Shown here: piece by piece, positions 28,092 through 34,717 of the stretch
Layout of the letters: each line of letters begins with the position of its first letter
Numbering within the stretch: position 1 is the stretch's first letter
Origin: Marinobacter sp. SS5-14b
GTDB lineage: Bacteria; Pseudomonadota; Gammaproteobacteria; Pseudomonadales; Oleiphilaceae
Length of the DNA: 64,000 nucleotides
Reading direction: 5' to 3'
Assembly: GCF_030541005.1 (NCBI RefSeq)
Contig: NZ_JASSVM010000001.1
Location: 682,001 to 746,000, forward strand
Made by a program: the position numbers and the translations under genes
The notes under the pieces: model-generated
Database searches by the model: none
What the model saw: only the letters and a program-made list of their open reading frames with translations
Told to the model about the DNA's origin: nothing

Positions 28092-28319
28092 TTAATGCGC
28101 AGCAACATCAGCCAGTGCCTCAAGGGTTGCCAGTGCAAGGAAGGTTTCACGCTCGTCTGCCGTGATCTCACCCTGCCAGCTCAGCAGCTCTGCCATCGTC
28201 AGAACCATAATCTGTTGTACGTGCAACTCTTGCTCGCTGCTCGGGTACTGCATCGCCGTTAGCGTTTGGCCTATCGGGTGATCCTGGTAACGGGCAAGTA
28301 GGACTTGGGCGCTGGTCAT
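28092..28319 (-). CDS. Small hypothetical protein of the satellite structural block
   Basis: 75 residues, acidic, helical (MTSAQVLLARYQDHPIGQTL). ATG at 28319 is preceded by GGAGG at 6-nt spacing, a strong site. The frame is open further upstream but the extension has no protein character. Its position between the protease-capsid gene and the small terminase suggests a role in assembly or packaging. A 21-codon frame (28316-28381) ends on its start by ATGA overlap and could be a leader peptide. I do not recognise the family. Confidence 0.7.
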   Translation of the reverse strand: MTSAQVLLARYQDHPIGQTLTAMQYPSSEQELHVQQIMVLTMAELLSWQGEITADERETFLALATLEALADVAAH

Positions 28320-28533
28320 GCTGTACCTCCGGGGGGGTAGGTCTGAATGAGCGGCGGTATTTTTGCCGGGTGTACCGCCATCACCGGCCCTTATGCCTTG
28401 AGGGCCACAGCCTTGCTGCCGTGGGCACATTGTCGGGGCCATGTGCCAGAGCCCGTGCAACCCTGACTCAGGAGAGGACCAGGGCGGATTTGCTGCCGGG
28501 CATGAGGAGGAAGCCAGCAGCAAATTTACGACA

Positions 28534-30387
28534 TCAGCCCGGGTTCTTCACCAGGCCCCGGAAATCCACCGGGAAGGCTGCGAACTCCAAGCGGGCTTTA
28601 ACGTGCAAGCCGTCAATTTCCCAGCCTTCACGTTGTTCGTAGTGGGGGCGCCCTTCACCGGCCAGGTAAGCCCGGGTCACGGTGTCGATTTGGGCAGGGC
28701 TGGCGGCCATGTACCAGGCGCCTGTGTCCACTTCATCCAAACGGGGGTCTACTACCAGCTGCAGGCCACGCACAAACGCGGTGTTGGTGGCGTCATTGGT
28801 CGCGTCCGGGTCGTTGATAGAGTTCAGGATCTGTTCAGCCAAACCCTCAAGAGCGGCCGGCACAATCAGGAACCGGGGAACTACGTTGATGGGCGCAGTG
28901 CTGTTCAGGCCTTTCTGCTTTCGCATTGCCTGGCGGGCCATATCGATAGCGGCTGTTGACAGGCCGGAACCGGTCATCAGGTTGCCGTGGTCTGCATGGA
29001 ACAAGGCTTTACCGTCCGCCAGCTTTGGGTTACCGGTCAGAACCTGATAGGTCAGATCCGCTTCTTTACGCTTGGCAGATTTACCGAAGGCCAGGGGCAG
29101 GCGAGTGAAGGCGTTCAAATCATCGTTGATGATGGCTTCCCGGGTCAGGGTGAACAGTCGGCCGTATTTTTCAACACGGAAAGTCATCGCGGCGTCACCG
29201 AATGAGCCGTGTTTGTATTCACCACCTTCTGCCACTTTTTGCAGGTCCGGTGCTTCGGAGAGTTGCACCATGGTCTGCTCTTTGAAGTCGGGTACTTCTA
29301 CTTCGGCTGTCCAGGCTTCGTGAGATCCGTACTCATCTTCATAAGCTCTGCGCATCGACTTGCCGGCTACGTTGCCCAGCAGGTGGCTAAAGTCACTGGT
29401 TGAGTGCATGGAAAAGGCGCGGTCGAGAATCTGACGCTTGCTCATCAGACTGGTTGATGTGCCTTGCAGGTTCACCAGCTTTTCAGCCATTGCCACAACG
29501 TTCATACCCGCCAGCTCCCGGGCGCCATCGCTCAGGTTTTTTGATGACAGAACGTTGTTACGGGCCAGAATGGCGTCAGTTGCGTCAGTGAAAAAGTTTT
29601 TCAGGGGTTCGTCGTTGTTCATCGCGATTGCTCCGGAAGGTTTAGCGTCTTTGCCCAGCTCGTTCAGCAGGTGGGCGCGTACTGCGTCGGGTGTGTTCAT
29701 GCCTTGAGCGATAAGGGCCTCAACCTTCACCGAACAGGCTGCATTGAACTGGTTGTGAAGCTCCACCAGGTTCTGAATTTCCCGGTAGTTGGTTTTGATC
29801 TGACTGTGAATCGTGGCGATACGCTCAGGCACATGGTCAAAGGCGCTCAGATCGGCGGAAGCTGCCACGGCCAGGGCCTGGGTTACCTCGTCCACAAAAC
29901 CGAACTCCAGAGCTTCAGCAGCCGTCAGCCAAGTTTCAGCCGCCAGCATGTCATTCAACTGCGCATCGGGCAGGCCGGTCTTTTTGGCGTAGGCACTCAC
30001 CAACGTTGGCTGGAACTTGTCGAGAATTTCACCGGCCTTGCGCATCGCGTCAGAGTCACCGACAGCACCGGACCATGGGCGGTGAATCATCATAATGGCG
30101 TTTTCCGCCATAACGGTTTTACCGGCCATGGCCACCACCGAGGCAGCGGAAGCGGCCAGCCCGTCGATATGGTTCACAACCGTTGGGATTTCATTCAAGG
30201 CGTTGTAAATGGCCAGAGCGTGGGCTACATCACCACCTTCAGAGTTAATGCGAACATTTACAGGCTTTGAGGTGTTCAGGGTCTTGAGGGCGTCGATAAA
30301 GGCTTTTGCAGTAATGCCACCTTCACCAATGGGGCCGTATAGATACACTTCGTTATCGGCCAAAAGGGCTTTGATTTTTGCGGGCAT
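28534..30387 (-). CDS. Prohead protease-major capsid protein fusion
   Basis: 617-residue polyprotein from ATG at 30387 with AAGGAG 8 nt upstream. Residues about 10-175 are a ClpP-type protease: VYLYGPIGEGGITAKAF, VRINSEGGDVAHALAIYNAL, catalytic Ser80 in DGLAASAASVVAMAG, His102 in MMIHRPW and probable Asp166 in GFVDEV. About 175-275 is a polar helical region suited to a scaffold, and about 280-617 is an HK97-fold capsid protein of the Mu gpT-like group, with the signature LFTLTREAIINDDLNAF and a C-terminal FRGLVKNPG. Phages often have these as separate genes; single-gene fusions also occur and imply self-cleavage. It is the only capsid gene in the element, and no portal gene accompanies it. 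The domain call is firm; the capsid's size and helper are unknown. Confidence 0.88.
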   Translation of the reverse strand: MPAKIKALLADNEVYLYGPIGEGGITAKAFIDALKTLNTSKPVNVRINSEGGDVAHALAIYNALNEIPTVVNHIDGLAASAASVVAMAGKTVMAENAIMMIHRPWSGAVGDSDAMRKAGEILDKFQPTLVSAYAKKTGLPDAQLNDMLAAETWLTAAEALEFGFVDEVTQALAVAASADLSAFDHVPERIATIHSQIKTNYREIQNLVELHNQFNAACSVKVEALIAQGMNTPDAVRAHLLNELGKDAKPSGAIAMNNDEPLKNFFTDATDAILARNNVLSSKNLSDGARELAGMNVVAMAEKLVNLQGTSTSLMSKRQILDRAFSMHSTSDFSHLLGNVAGKSMRRAYEDEYGSHEAWTAEVEVPDFKEQTMVQLSEAPDLQKVAEGGEYKHGSFGDAAMTFRVEKYGRLFTLTREAIINDDLNAFTRLPLAFGKSAKRKEADLTYQVLTGNPKLADGKALFHADHGNLMTGSGLSTAAIDMARQAMRKQKGLNSTAPINVVPRFLIVPAALEGLAEQILNSINDPDATNDATNTAFVRGLQLVVDPRLDEVDTGAWYMAASPAQIDTVTRAYLAGEGRPHYEQREGWEIDGLHVKARLEFAAFPVDFRGLVKNPG

Positions 30388-30427
30388 GGGGATGGCTCCT
30401 TGATTCATCTTCAAGGAGCTTACCCAG

Positions 30428-30907
30428 TCAGTTTAATTGTTGGTAAAAGACGGGTTTGACCGTGCTACATACCTTTCCGGGCATGCCAGCGCCAGCTAAT
30501 ATTTCTCGGATTCTTGATTGAGAAATTGTCAGACAATTGTCGAGGCAGAGATTACGGAGTTTGATAAGTGCCAGGGTAGCGTCTCGGTGTTCTACTTCCG
30601 GAACGGCTACCGTCATGGCCTGATAGATCACAGCCGCCTGTTTCAGTCTCGGCAACTTCAGAAGGTGGCCCAGCTCCATAATGAGCCGGTTTCGTTCAGC
30701 CTTCTGCCAGACGTTATGCAATTTCTTGGCGCTCTCTCCCTGTCTAACCGCCAGCCCCAAGCCCTCATCGATCGACTTAACCCGGCCGCGGCAGCAAAGC
30801 TTAAAAGCGTTCAGAAGCCACACCCGTAGATCTTCAGAGATTTCGTTACTGTGCTCCAGTTCAGCCATGAGCTCGAAGCATGCATCAATCGGGGTTATCT
30901 GTTTCAT
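30428..30907 (-). CDS. Hypothetical protein upstream of the capsid gene
   Basis: 159-residue helical, basic-acidic mixed protein (MKQITPIDACFELMAELEHS). ATG at 30907 has GGGGG 7 nt upstream. There is no signal peptide, membrane segment or recognised motif; two cysteine pairs (LCCRGRV and RNLCLDNCL) are present. It is separated from the capsid gene by 40 nt and from the iterons by about 90 bp, so it is probably the first gene of the structural operon. Could be a regulator or assembly helper. Confidence 0.72.
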   Translation of the reverse strand: MKQITPIDACFELMAELEHSNEISEDLRVWLLNAFKLCCRGRVKSIDEGLGLAVRQGESAKKLHNVWQKAERNRLIMELGHLLKLPRLKQAAVIYQAMTVAVPEVEHRDATLALIKLRNLCLDNCLTISQSRIREILAGAGMPGKVCSTVKPVFYQQLN

Positions 30908-31000
30908 GCTGCACCCCCATTTTTTAGGGGCTGTTTCGACGCGCAGGCTTCTTCCCTTCGGTCATTCGTAGAAGCGTACCCATGGTAAATTATAAAGGTG

Positions 31001-31133
31001 TACACATAGCGACTACAGAAAAGCCGAAAAAGGGCCTGACTGATACACATAGCGACTACATTGTGAGGGCAAAACCCCGTTTTAGGGGGGTATGTAGTCG
31101 ATATATGACTAGATTGATACACATAGCGACTAC
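31001..31133 (+). repeat. Iterons: three direct copies of a 16-mer plus one inverted degenerate copy
   Basis: TACACATAGCGACTAC occurs exactly at 31001-31016, 31044-31059 and 31118-31133; the last two share the longer TGATACACATAGCGACTAC. GTAGTCGATATATGAC at 31094-31109 matches the reverse complement at 12 of 16 positions. They lie in the 238-bp gap between the winged-helix gene (31146) and the capsid operon. Spacing is irregular (43 and 74 bp). Likely a replication origin with initiator sites, or operators of the capsid operon promoter. Confidence 0.88.
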
Positions 31134-31145
31134 GGCTTTTAATTT

Positions 31146-31553
31146 TCAGGCTGCGGTTTTGAATTTCTGAAACAGGTTGCTCGGTGCCACTTTCGGGTTT
31201 ACATCCAGTTTGCCTTTGCATTCGTCTATACCTCGCCAGGTGACTGCATAGAGGGCGCATCTGTGCCTTCCTCCGCTCCGGGTTTCCTCAATCAGTCCCG
31301 CTTCCAGCAGGTCTTTCAGGGCCTTGTTTAAGGTTCCGGGTGAGTTCCAGCCGCGTTGCTTCATAAGCGTCCACGCGGCCGTCAGATCGCCGTTGTTCTT
31401 GCCGGTGAACTGCGAGGCAATATCCACTAAAAGCTTTACCTGCCAGCCTCCCAGGCTGAGATAGGCTTCGCTGTTCAGTACCGGTTTCGGGATACTGAGG
31501 AAGGGAGCGGTGCTGGCCCTCCCGGTGTGCCTCGCTCGTTTATCGATCCCCAT
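31146..31553 (-). CDS. Winged-helix protein, candidate replication initiator
   Basis: 135 residues with a winged-helix core: LSLGGWQVKLLVDIASQF, then GDLTAAWTLMKQRGW, LNKALKDLLEAGLIEETR and a beta-wing RHRCALYAVTWRGIDECKGK. Similar small proteins are frequent beside AlpA in integrated islands of Proteobacteria; no enzyme motif is seen. Its 3' end lies 13 bp from the last iteron, which suggests it binds them. It follows the 96-residue gene by 3 nt within the alpA operon. Initiator function is inference; a transcriptional regulator is equally possible. Confidence 0.75.
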   Translation of the reverse strand: MGIDKRARHTGRASTAPFLSIPKPVLNSEAYLSLGGWQVKLLVDIASQFTGKNNGDLTAAWTLMKQRGWNSPGTLNKALKDLLEAGLIEETRSGGRHRCALYAVTWRGIDECKGKLDVNPKVAPSNLFQKFKTAA

Positions 31554-31556
31554 TGG

Positions 31557-31847
31557 CTACTCCGTATATTCAGCCAGCAGCCTGAACGCCTTACGGTGTG
31601 AGTCAGCATGGAGAACGTAGGCGCAATAGGTGACGGGTTTTCCATCCCTGTCCCGGCCTTTGCGTTGCTCCGAGTCAATCTGTAGGCCCTTGGCGCGTAG
31701 TGATGCAATCAGCTGAGGAACGCCATTGCAGCCAACAAGGGAAAACAGCTCACGAACAGAACGGGGGCCTTTTAACAGCTCTCTTAGGGTTCTATACTGA
31801 CGGGGAGATGAAAGACGTTTGGTTGTGGTGGCCGGCGTCTTTTTCAT
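31557..31847 (-). CDS. Small helix-turn-helix-like protein
   Basis: 96 residues, basic N terminus (MKKTPATTTKRLSS) then a predicted winged helix: LRELLKGPRSVRELFSLVGC and PQLIASLRAKGLQIDSE. No enzymatic motif. Its ATG overlaps the stop of the 73-residue gene by 4 bp (ATGA), and the next gene starts 3 nt after its stop, so the four genes alpA to 31146 form one coupled operon. It is probably a DNA-binding accessory or control protein of the satellite. Confidence 0.75.
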   Translation of the reverse strand: MKKTPATTTKRLSSPRQYRTLRELLKGPRSVRELFSLVGCNGVPQLIASLRAKGLQIDSEQRKGRDRDGKPVTYCAYVLHADSHRKAFRLLAEYTE

Positions 31848-32065
31848 TTCTTGCCCTCCTGCAGATCGATGTAGTTCATCATTTCCGCCAGCTCTACGGC
31901 CTTGCAGCCAGACACCCGCTCTATGCGTAGGTGGCCCAAGGCGATGGCGTCACTAATTTGGTGAGCTGGAACGTTTAGGGCGCGTGGAACTTCAGAAACG
32001 GCCAGGTACTGGCGGCCGTTGCGGAAGAACCAGCCGGGTTTGACGGTCGGGTTCATGACTCTCAT
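31844..32065 (-). CDS. Small MerR/excisionase-like hypothetical protein
   Basis: 73 residues (MRVMNPTVKPGWFF) with a possible DNA-binding helix pair QYLAVSEVPRALNVPAHQIS followed by AIALGHLRIERVSG, as in short MerR/AlpA/Xis-like proteins. It overlaps both neighbours by 4 bp (ATGA), a sign of tight coupling. An excisionase or second regulator is a reasonable guess, but the match is weak. Confidence 0.7.
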   Translation of the reverse strand: MRVMNPTVKPGWFFRNGRQYLAVSEVPRALNVPAHQISDAIALGHLRIERVSGCKAVELAEMMNYIDLQEGKK

Positions 32066-32256
32066 GCTGCAGCCCCCTTACTGGCTTCCCAGGCTTCAAC
32101 GTCTGAGAGCTTCCATCGGGTGCAGTTGGGGCCAAGTTTTACAGGGGAGGGGAAAGAGCCGTTCTTCGTCCAGCGCCAGGGAGTTACCCGGGAGACTTCA
32201 TAGCGAGAGGCCAGCTCTTTATCAGAGAGGTACTTCTCTTTAACTTGGTGATTCAT
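32062..32256 (-). CDS. alpA: AlpA-family regulator
   Basis: 64-residue AlpA protein: YLSDKELASRYEVSRVTPWR with the recognition helix, then NGSFPSPVKLGPNCTRWKLS and DVEAWEAS, a textbook AlpA profile. AlpA proteins activate integrase/excision or late genes of P4-like and PICI elements. First gene of a four-gene operon that ends at the iterons. It is separated from the 170-residue gene by 98 bp, which should hold its promoter. Confidence 0.92.
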   Translation of the reverse strand: MNHQVKEKYLSDKELASRYEVSRVTPWRWTKNGSFPSPVKLGPNCTRWKLSDVEAWEASKGAAA

Positions 32257-32354
32257 CGTTTTGCCTCATGTGACTTGTCGTAACACATGAGCAGTAAACC
32301 AGCGGGCGGATATTGGCAGGCACTAAACAGGTTTCAGAAAACCGGAGGGGCTAT

Positions 32355-32867
32355 TTACCCCTGTTTATCGTACTCGTCTCGGATTTCTTTCCACCATTTG
32401 TGAGCCGCTTCTGTCGTATAGTCATCACTGAGACCAGCAGCCACAATGATTTTTCTTGCGGCTTCGAGTGTTTCTTTACGTTTGGGGGACTGGAAGAATG
32501 AAGCGGCGAGCCTTACTGCAGATTTGTGATAGGGCATGCCACGGCGCTGCCCAGGAAGTCGTTCTTCCAAAGCTAACCGGCAGCAGGTAGTAGCTTGATT
32601 GGCTCCGCTGTATGCTTCGAGAATCAGTTTTGTCATACCGAGAAACGGCAAATCATGTGCGGACAACATCAGAGGATACAACTCCGATTCAAGCGCCTCT
32701 GCCTTTTTGAGAGCATCTTTTAGCCGGTCGCGGGTTTCGTTTCTGAGCGGTCTCGACTGGCCAGGCGCCAGCATTTCCCAGCCATCCAAATGTTCATCAC
32801 GAGCTTTTTTTTCCTTTAGGTAATCGGCTGCAGCGTTAATGTGCTGCTCTAATTCGGCGCACTTCAT
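32355..32867 (-). CDS. Hypothetical protein coupled to the integrase gene
   Basis: 170 residues, helical and charged (MKCAELEQHINAAADYLKEK). Its start overlaps the integrase stop by 4 bp, so it is translated from the integrase transcript. Features include GWEMLAPGQSRPLRNETRDR and a C-terminal AHKWWKEIRDEYDKQG. No membrane segment, no signal peptide and no recognised domain. Coupling to int suggests a recombination accessory role or an element-borne defence gene; neither can be shown. Confidence 0.75.
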   Translation of the reverse strand: MKCAELEQHINAAADYLKEKKARDEHLDGWEMLAPGQSRPLRNETRDRLKDALKKAEALESELYPLMLSAHDLPFLGMTKLILEAYSGANQATTCCRLALEERLPGQRRGMPYHKSAVRLAASFFQSPKRKETLEAARKIIVAAGLSDDYTTEAAHKWWKEIRDEYDKQG

Positions 32868-34162
32868 GCCTTACCCTCGCCAATCGCAACCACCTTGCCA
32901 GATTTGGCTTTTGCTTTGCCGTGATAGCAATATCGCTCCCAATCCGCCATTAACAGCCGGCGTTTATCCAGCAGCTCTGAACGTGCGTAGGCTGCGCGCG
33001 TGGCGTCACTGTTAACGTGAGCAAGGGCCAGCTCAGAAACTTCGTCAGGGTAGGCTGTATGCTCTCTCGCCCAATCCTTGAACGTTGAACGGAAACCGTG
33101 AGCGGTAACCGGCTGGTTCATGCGCTTAAGCAGGGCTGTCAGAAAGTTGTTTGAGGGTACGTCACCTTTTGGCCCGGGAAAGATCAAAGCATCTGGCGCG
33201 CCTTCACCCATGCCTTTCAGCAATTCAACGGCGGCATTGGTAAGGGGTACACGGTGAACCTTATCGGATTTCATGCGGTCAGCCGGCACTGTCCAGACTT
33301 TGCGGGTCAGGTCGATTTCCTGCCACGTTACGCCGGCTTTTCCTATTCGCTTATCTCCAATGACCTCGTTGGTGCGGCTGGCGGTCAAGATCAGAAATTC
33401 CAGGGCCCGGGCAGCTGTGCCAGTGCGCTTTTGCAGCGCCTTCATAAAGTCCGGCAATTGTTCCACTGGCAGGGCAGCGAAGTGCGCTTTCTTTTTGATC
33501 TTTTCCGGTGAGGAGTAGACCTCATCAAGGTAGCCTTGCCATTTGGCAGGGTTGTCGTTCGATCGGTAGCCGTGAATAGCGCACCACCCGAGAATGTTCT
33601 CAATACGGGCTCTAACCCGGTTGGCGGTTTCTGTTTTCTCATACCAGATAGGATCAAGTACCGCCTTGATGTGCGGAAGCTCAATTTCTCTTACCGGAAT
33701 TTTGCCGAGGTGCGGAACTGCGTAGGTGGTGAGACTGTTCTCCCACTGTTGTTTCTGCCGGGGGTTTTTGAACTCTTTGGCTTTCATCTCGATGTAATTT
33801 TCCATCGCGGTGAGGAAAGTCATCGTGCTGAGTTGTGCCGCCAGCAGGTTACGCTTTAACAATTGTCGTTCTTCCAGGGGGTCTACACCCTCCCGGATTT
33901 TTTCTTTGACCTCCCGGGCCTTGTCGCGGGCCATGGCCAGGGTGATTTCAGGGTAGGGGCCAAGCCCAATATCAGGCCGGCGCTTTCCTACCTTTGTCCT
34001 CAGGATCCACTGCTTTGCGCCTGTTGGTGTCACTTTGAGCAGTAGGCCAGATACGCCACCGACTGGATAGCGCACTTCTATGGCTTCACTGGTCTTTGGG
34101 TCTATCCTGAAGGAAAGCCGTTTGACTTCAATGGGGGAAAGCTCTTTCGCAATCTTCGGCAT
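32864..34162 (-). CDS. int: P4-type tyrosine integrase
   Basis: 432 residues from ATG at 34162 (MPKIAKELSPIEVKRL). DUF4102 N-terminal arm-binding domain covers about 1-90 (GLLLKVTPTGAKQWILRTK, DIGLGPYPEITLAMARDKA), followed by the core-binding domain and the catalytic domain. Catalytic residues are visible: Arg in ILTASRTNEVIG, His-x-x-Arg in THGFRSTFKDWAR-type context (VTAHGFRSTFKDW), His in ELALAHVNSDATRAAY and Tyr in the same block. It lies 155 bp inside attR and reads inwards, as usual for tRNA-targeting islands. Two arm-type decamers lie just upstream of its start, suggesting self-regulation. Confidence 0.95.
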   Translation of the reverse strand: MPKIAKELSPIEVKRLSFRIDPKTSEAIEVRYPVGGVSGLLLKVTPTGAKQWILRTKVGKRRPDIGLGPYPEITLAMARDKAREVKEKIREGVDPLEERQLLKRNLLAAQLSTMTFLTAMENYIEMKAKEFKNPRQKQQWENSLTTYAVPHLGKIPVREIELPHIKAVLDPIWYEKTETANRVRARIENILGWCAIHGYRSNDNPAKWQGYLDEVYSSPEKIKKKAHFAALPVEQLPDFMKALQKRTGTAARALEFLILTASRTNEVIGDKRIGKAGVTWQEIDLTRKVWTVPADRMKSDKVHRVPLTNAAVELLKGMGEGAPDALIFPGPKGDVPSNNFLTALLKRMNQPVTAHGFRSTFKDWAREHTAYPDEVSELALAHVNSDATRAAYARSELLDKRRLLMADWERYCYHGKAKAKSGKVVAIGEGKA

Positions 34163-34165
34163 GGT

Positions 34166-34187
34166 TGGCCCACATCCTGGCACACAT
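34166..34187 (+). promoter_or_regulatory. Right integrase arm-type sites (two decamers, 12-nt period)
   Basis: TGGCCCACAT at 34166 and TGGCACACAT at 34178, in the same orientation and with the same 12-nt period as the left pair. They sit immediately upstream of the integrase start codon, where bound integrase would block its own expression. Confidence 0.6.
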
Positions 34188-34317
34188 AAAATGTTGTCAT
34201 TCGATGCTACCCGGTGTTATCGTAAGAAACAAGCGAATCAGGTAAGTGTTTGTTTTTGATTGCGGGGTTTTGGTTTTTGGTGAGATAAATCAGGTGGTTA
34301 CGGGTGTTTTAGAAGGT

Positions 34318-34349
34318 CTGGCCCACCGCCATTTTTCTTTTCAGATCAA
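34318..34349 (+). repeat. attR, 32-bp attachment repeat
   Basis: Identical to 24935-24966. Between the integrase start and this repeat there are 155 bp with AATCAGG repeated at 34236-34242 and 34288-34294; CGAATCAGG at 34234-34242 recurs inverted inside attL at 25014-25022. Confidence 0.95.
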
Positions 34350-34460
34350 TATCCTGCGTAAACTTCCTTCGACCTGTCCGGTCAATTGATATCACACTCC
34401 TGCTTGAATCCAGTACACTGTTGTTCAGGTTCTTTGAATCCTGATGATGCGGGGTGATCC

Positions 34461-34703
34461 ATGAATCAAAACGACGAAGCAACGGAACTGGAACAGCGGA
34501 AAGACCGGCGATTTTCAGTTTCGGCTAATCGCGGTAATGCAAGCCATCGGGTGCGGTATGTAGAGACCGGTGGTGCAGCTGTTGACACCGACGAGTGTAC
34601 TTTCTGCCAGTCGGTTCCAGACCTTGATCATGAGGGAGAGGTTAAGGAGACAGAAGTTGCCGCCGTCCGCCACCCCAAGGAGGGGCAGCGACAGGGTGAG
34701 TGA
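34461..34703 (+). CDS. Small hypothetical protein outside attR
   Basis: 80-residue, very polar protein (MNQNDEATELEQRKDRRFSV) with one C-x-x-C pair (DECTFCQSV). The composition suggests a disordered or small metal-binding protein. Ribosome site GGGG lies about 7 nt upstream. It lies just outside the element and is convergent with hemH, with 14 bp between stop codons. Not recognised; coding status is plausible rather than proven. Confidence 0.5.
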   Translation: MNQNDEATELEQRKDRRFSVSANRGNASHRVRYVETGGAAVDTDECTFCQSVPDLDHEGEVKETEVAAVRHPKEGQRQGE

Positions 34704-34717
34704 GCCGTGGTTCGGGC

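Larger units (their letters stand above)
24935..34349. mobile_element. Integrated capsid-encoding satellite element in tRNA-Ser, about 9.4 kb
   Basis: Bounded by a perfect 32-bp direct repeat (24935-24966 and 34318-34349), of which the left copy overlaps the tRNA-Ser 3' end. The unit from repeat start to repeat start is 9383 bp. Contents in the main direction of transcription (minus strand): tyrosine integrase, 170-residue protein, AlpA, two small DNA-binding-like proteins, a winged-helix protein, iterons, 159-residue protein, protease-capsid fusion, 75-residue protein, small terminase; then a DUF4124 protein and three plus-strand cargo genes near the left end. Large terminase, portal, tail, lysis and primase genes are not recognisable. 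This composition fits a phage satellite related in concept to capsid-forming PICIs; a heavily deleted prophage is the alternative. Confidence 0.85.

Noticed and set aside
28320..28523. 68-codon N-terminal extension of the 75-residue gene
   Set aside because: Cys/Pro/Gly-rich nonsense composition; the strong GGAGG site at 28326 points to ATG 28319.
31001..31133. CRISPR array
   Set aside because: Only three exact repeats of 16 bp with unequal spacing, one inverted, and no cas genes; iterons fit better.
30904..31260. 118-codon open frame on the minus strand across the iterons
   Set aside because: It consists of translated repeats and cysteine/serine-rich low-complexity sequence, lacks a ribosome site and overlaps the winged-helix gene; the repeats explain it.
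24935..34349. Complete or nearly complete prophage
   Set aside because: No tail, lysis, portal, large terminase, replication helicase or repressor genes; 9.4 kb is too small.
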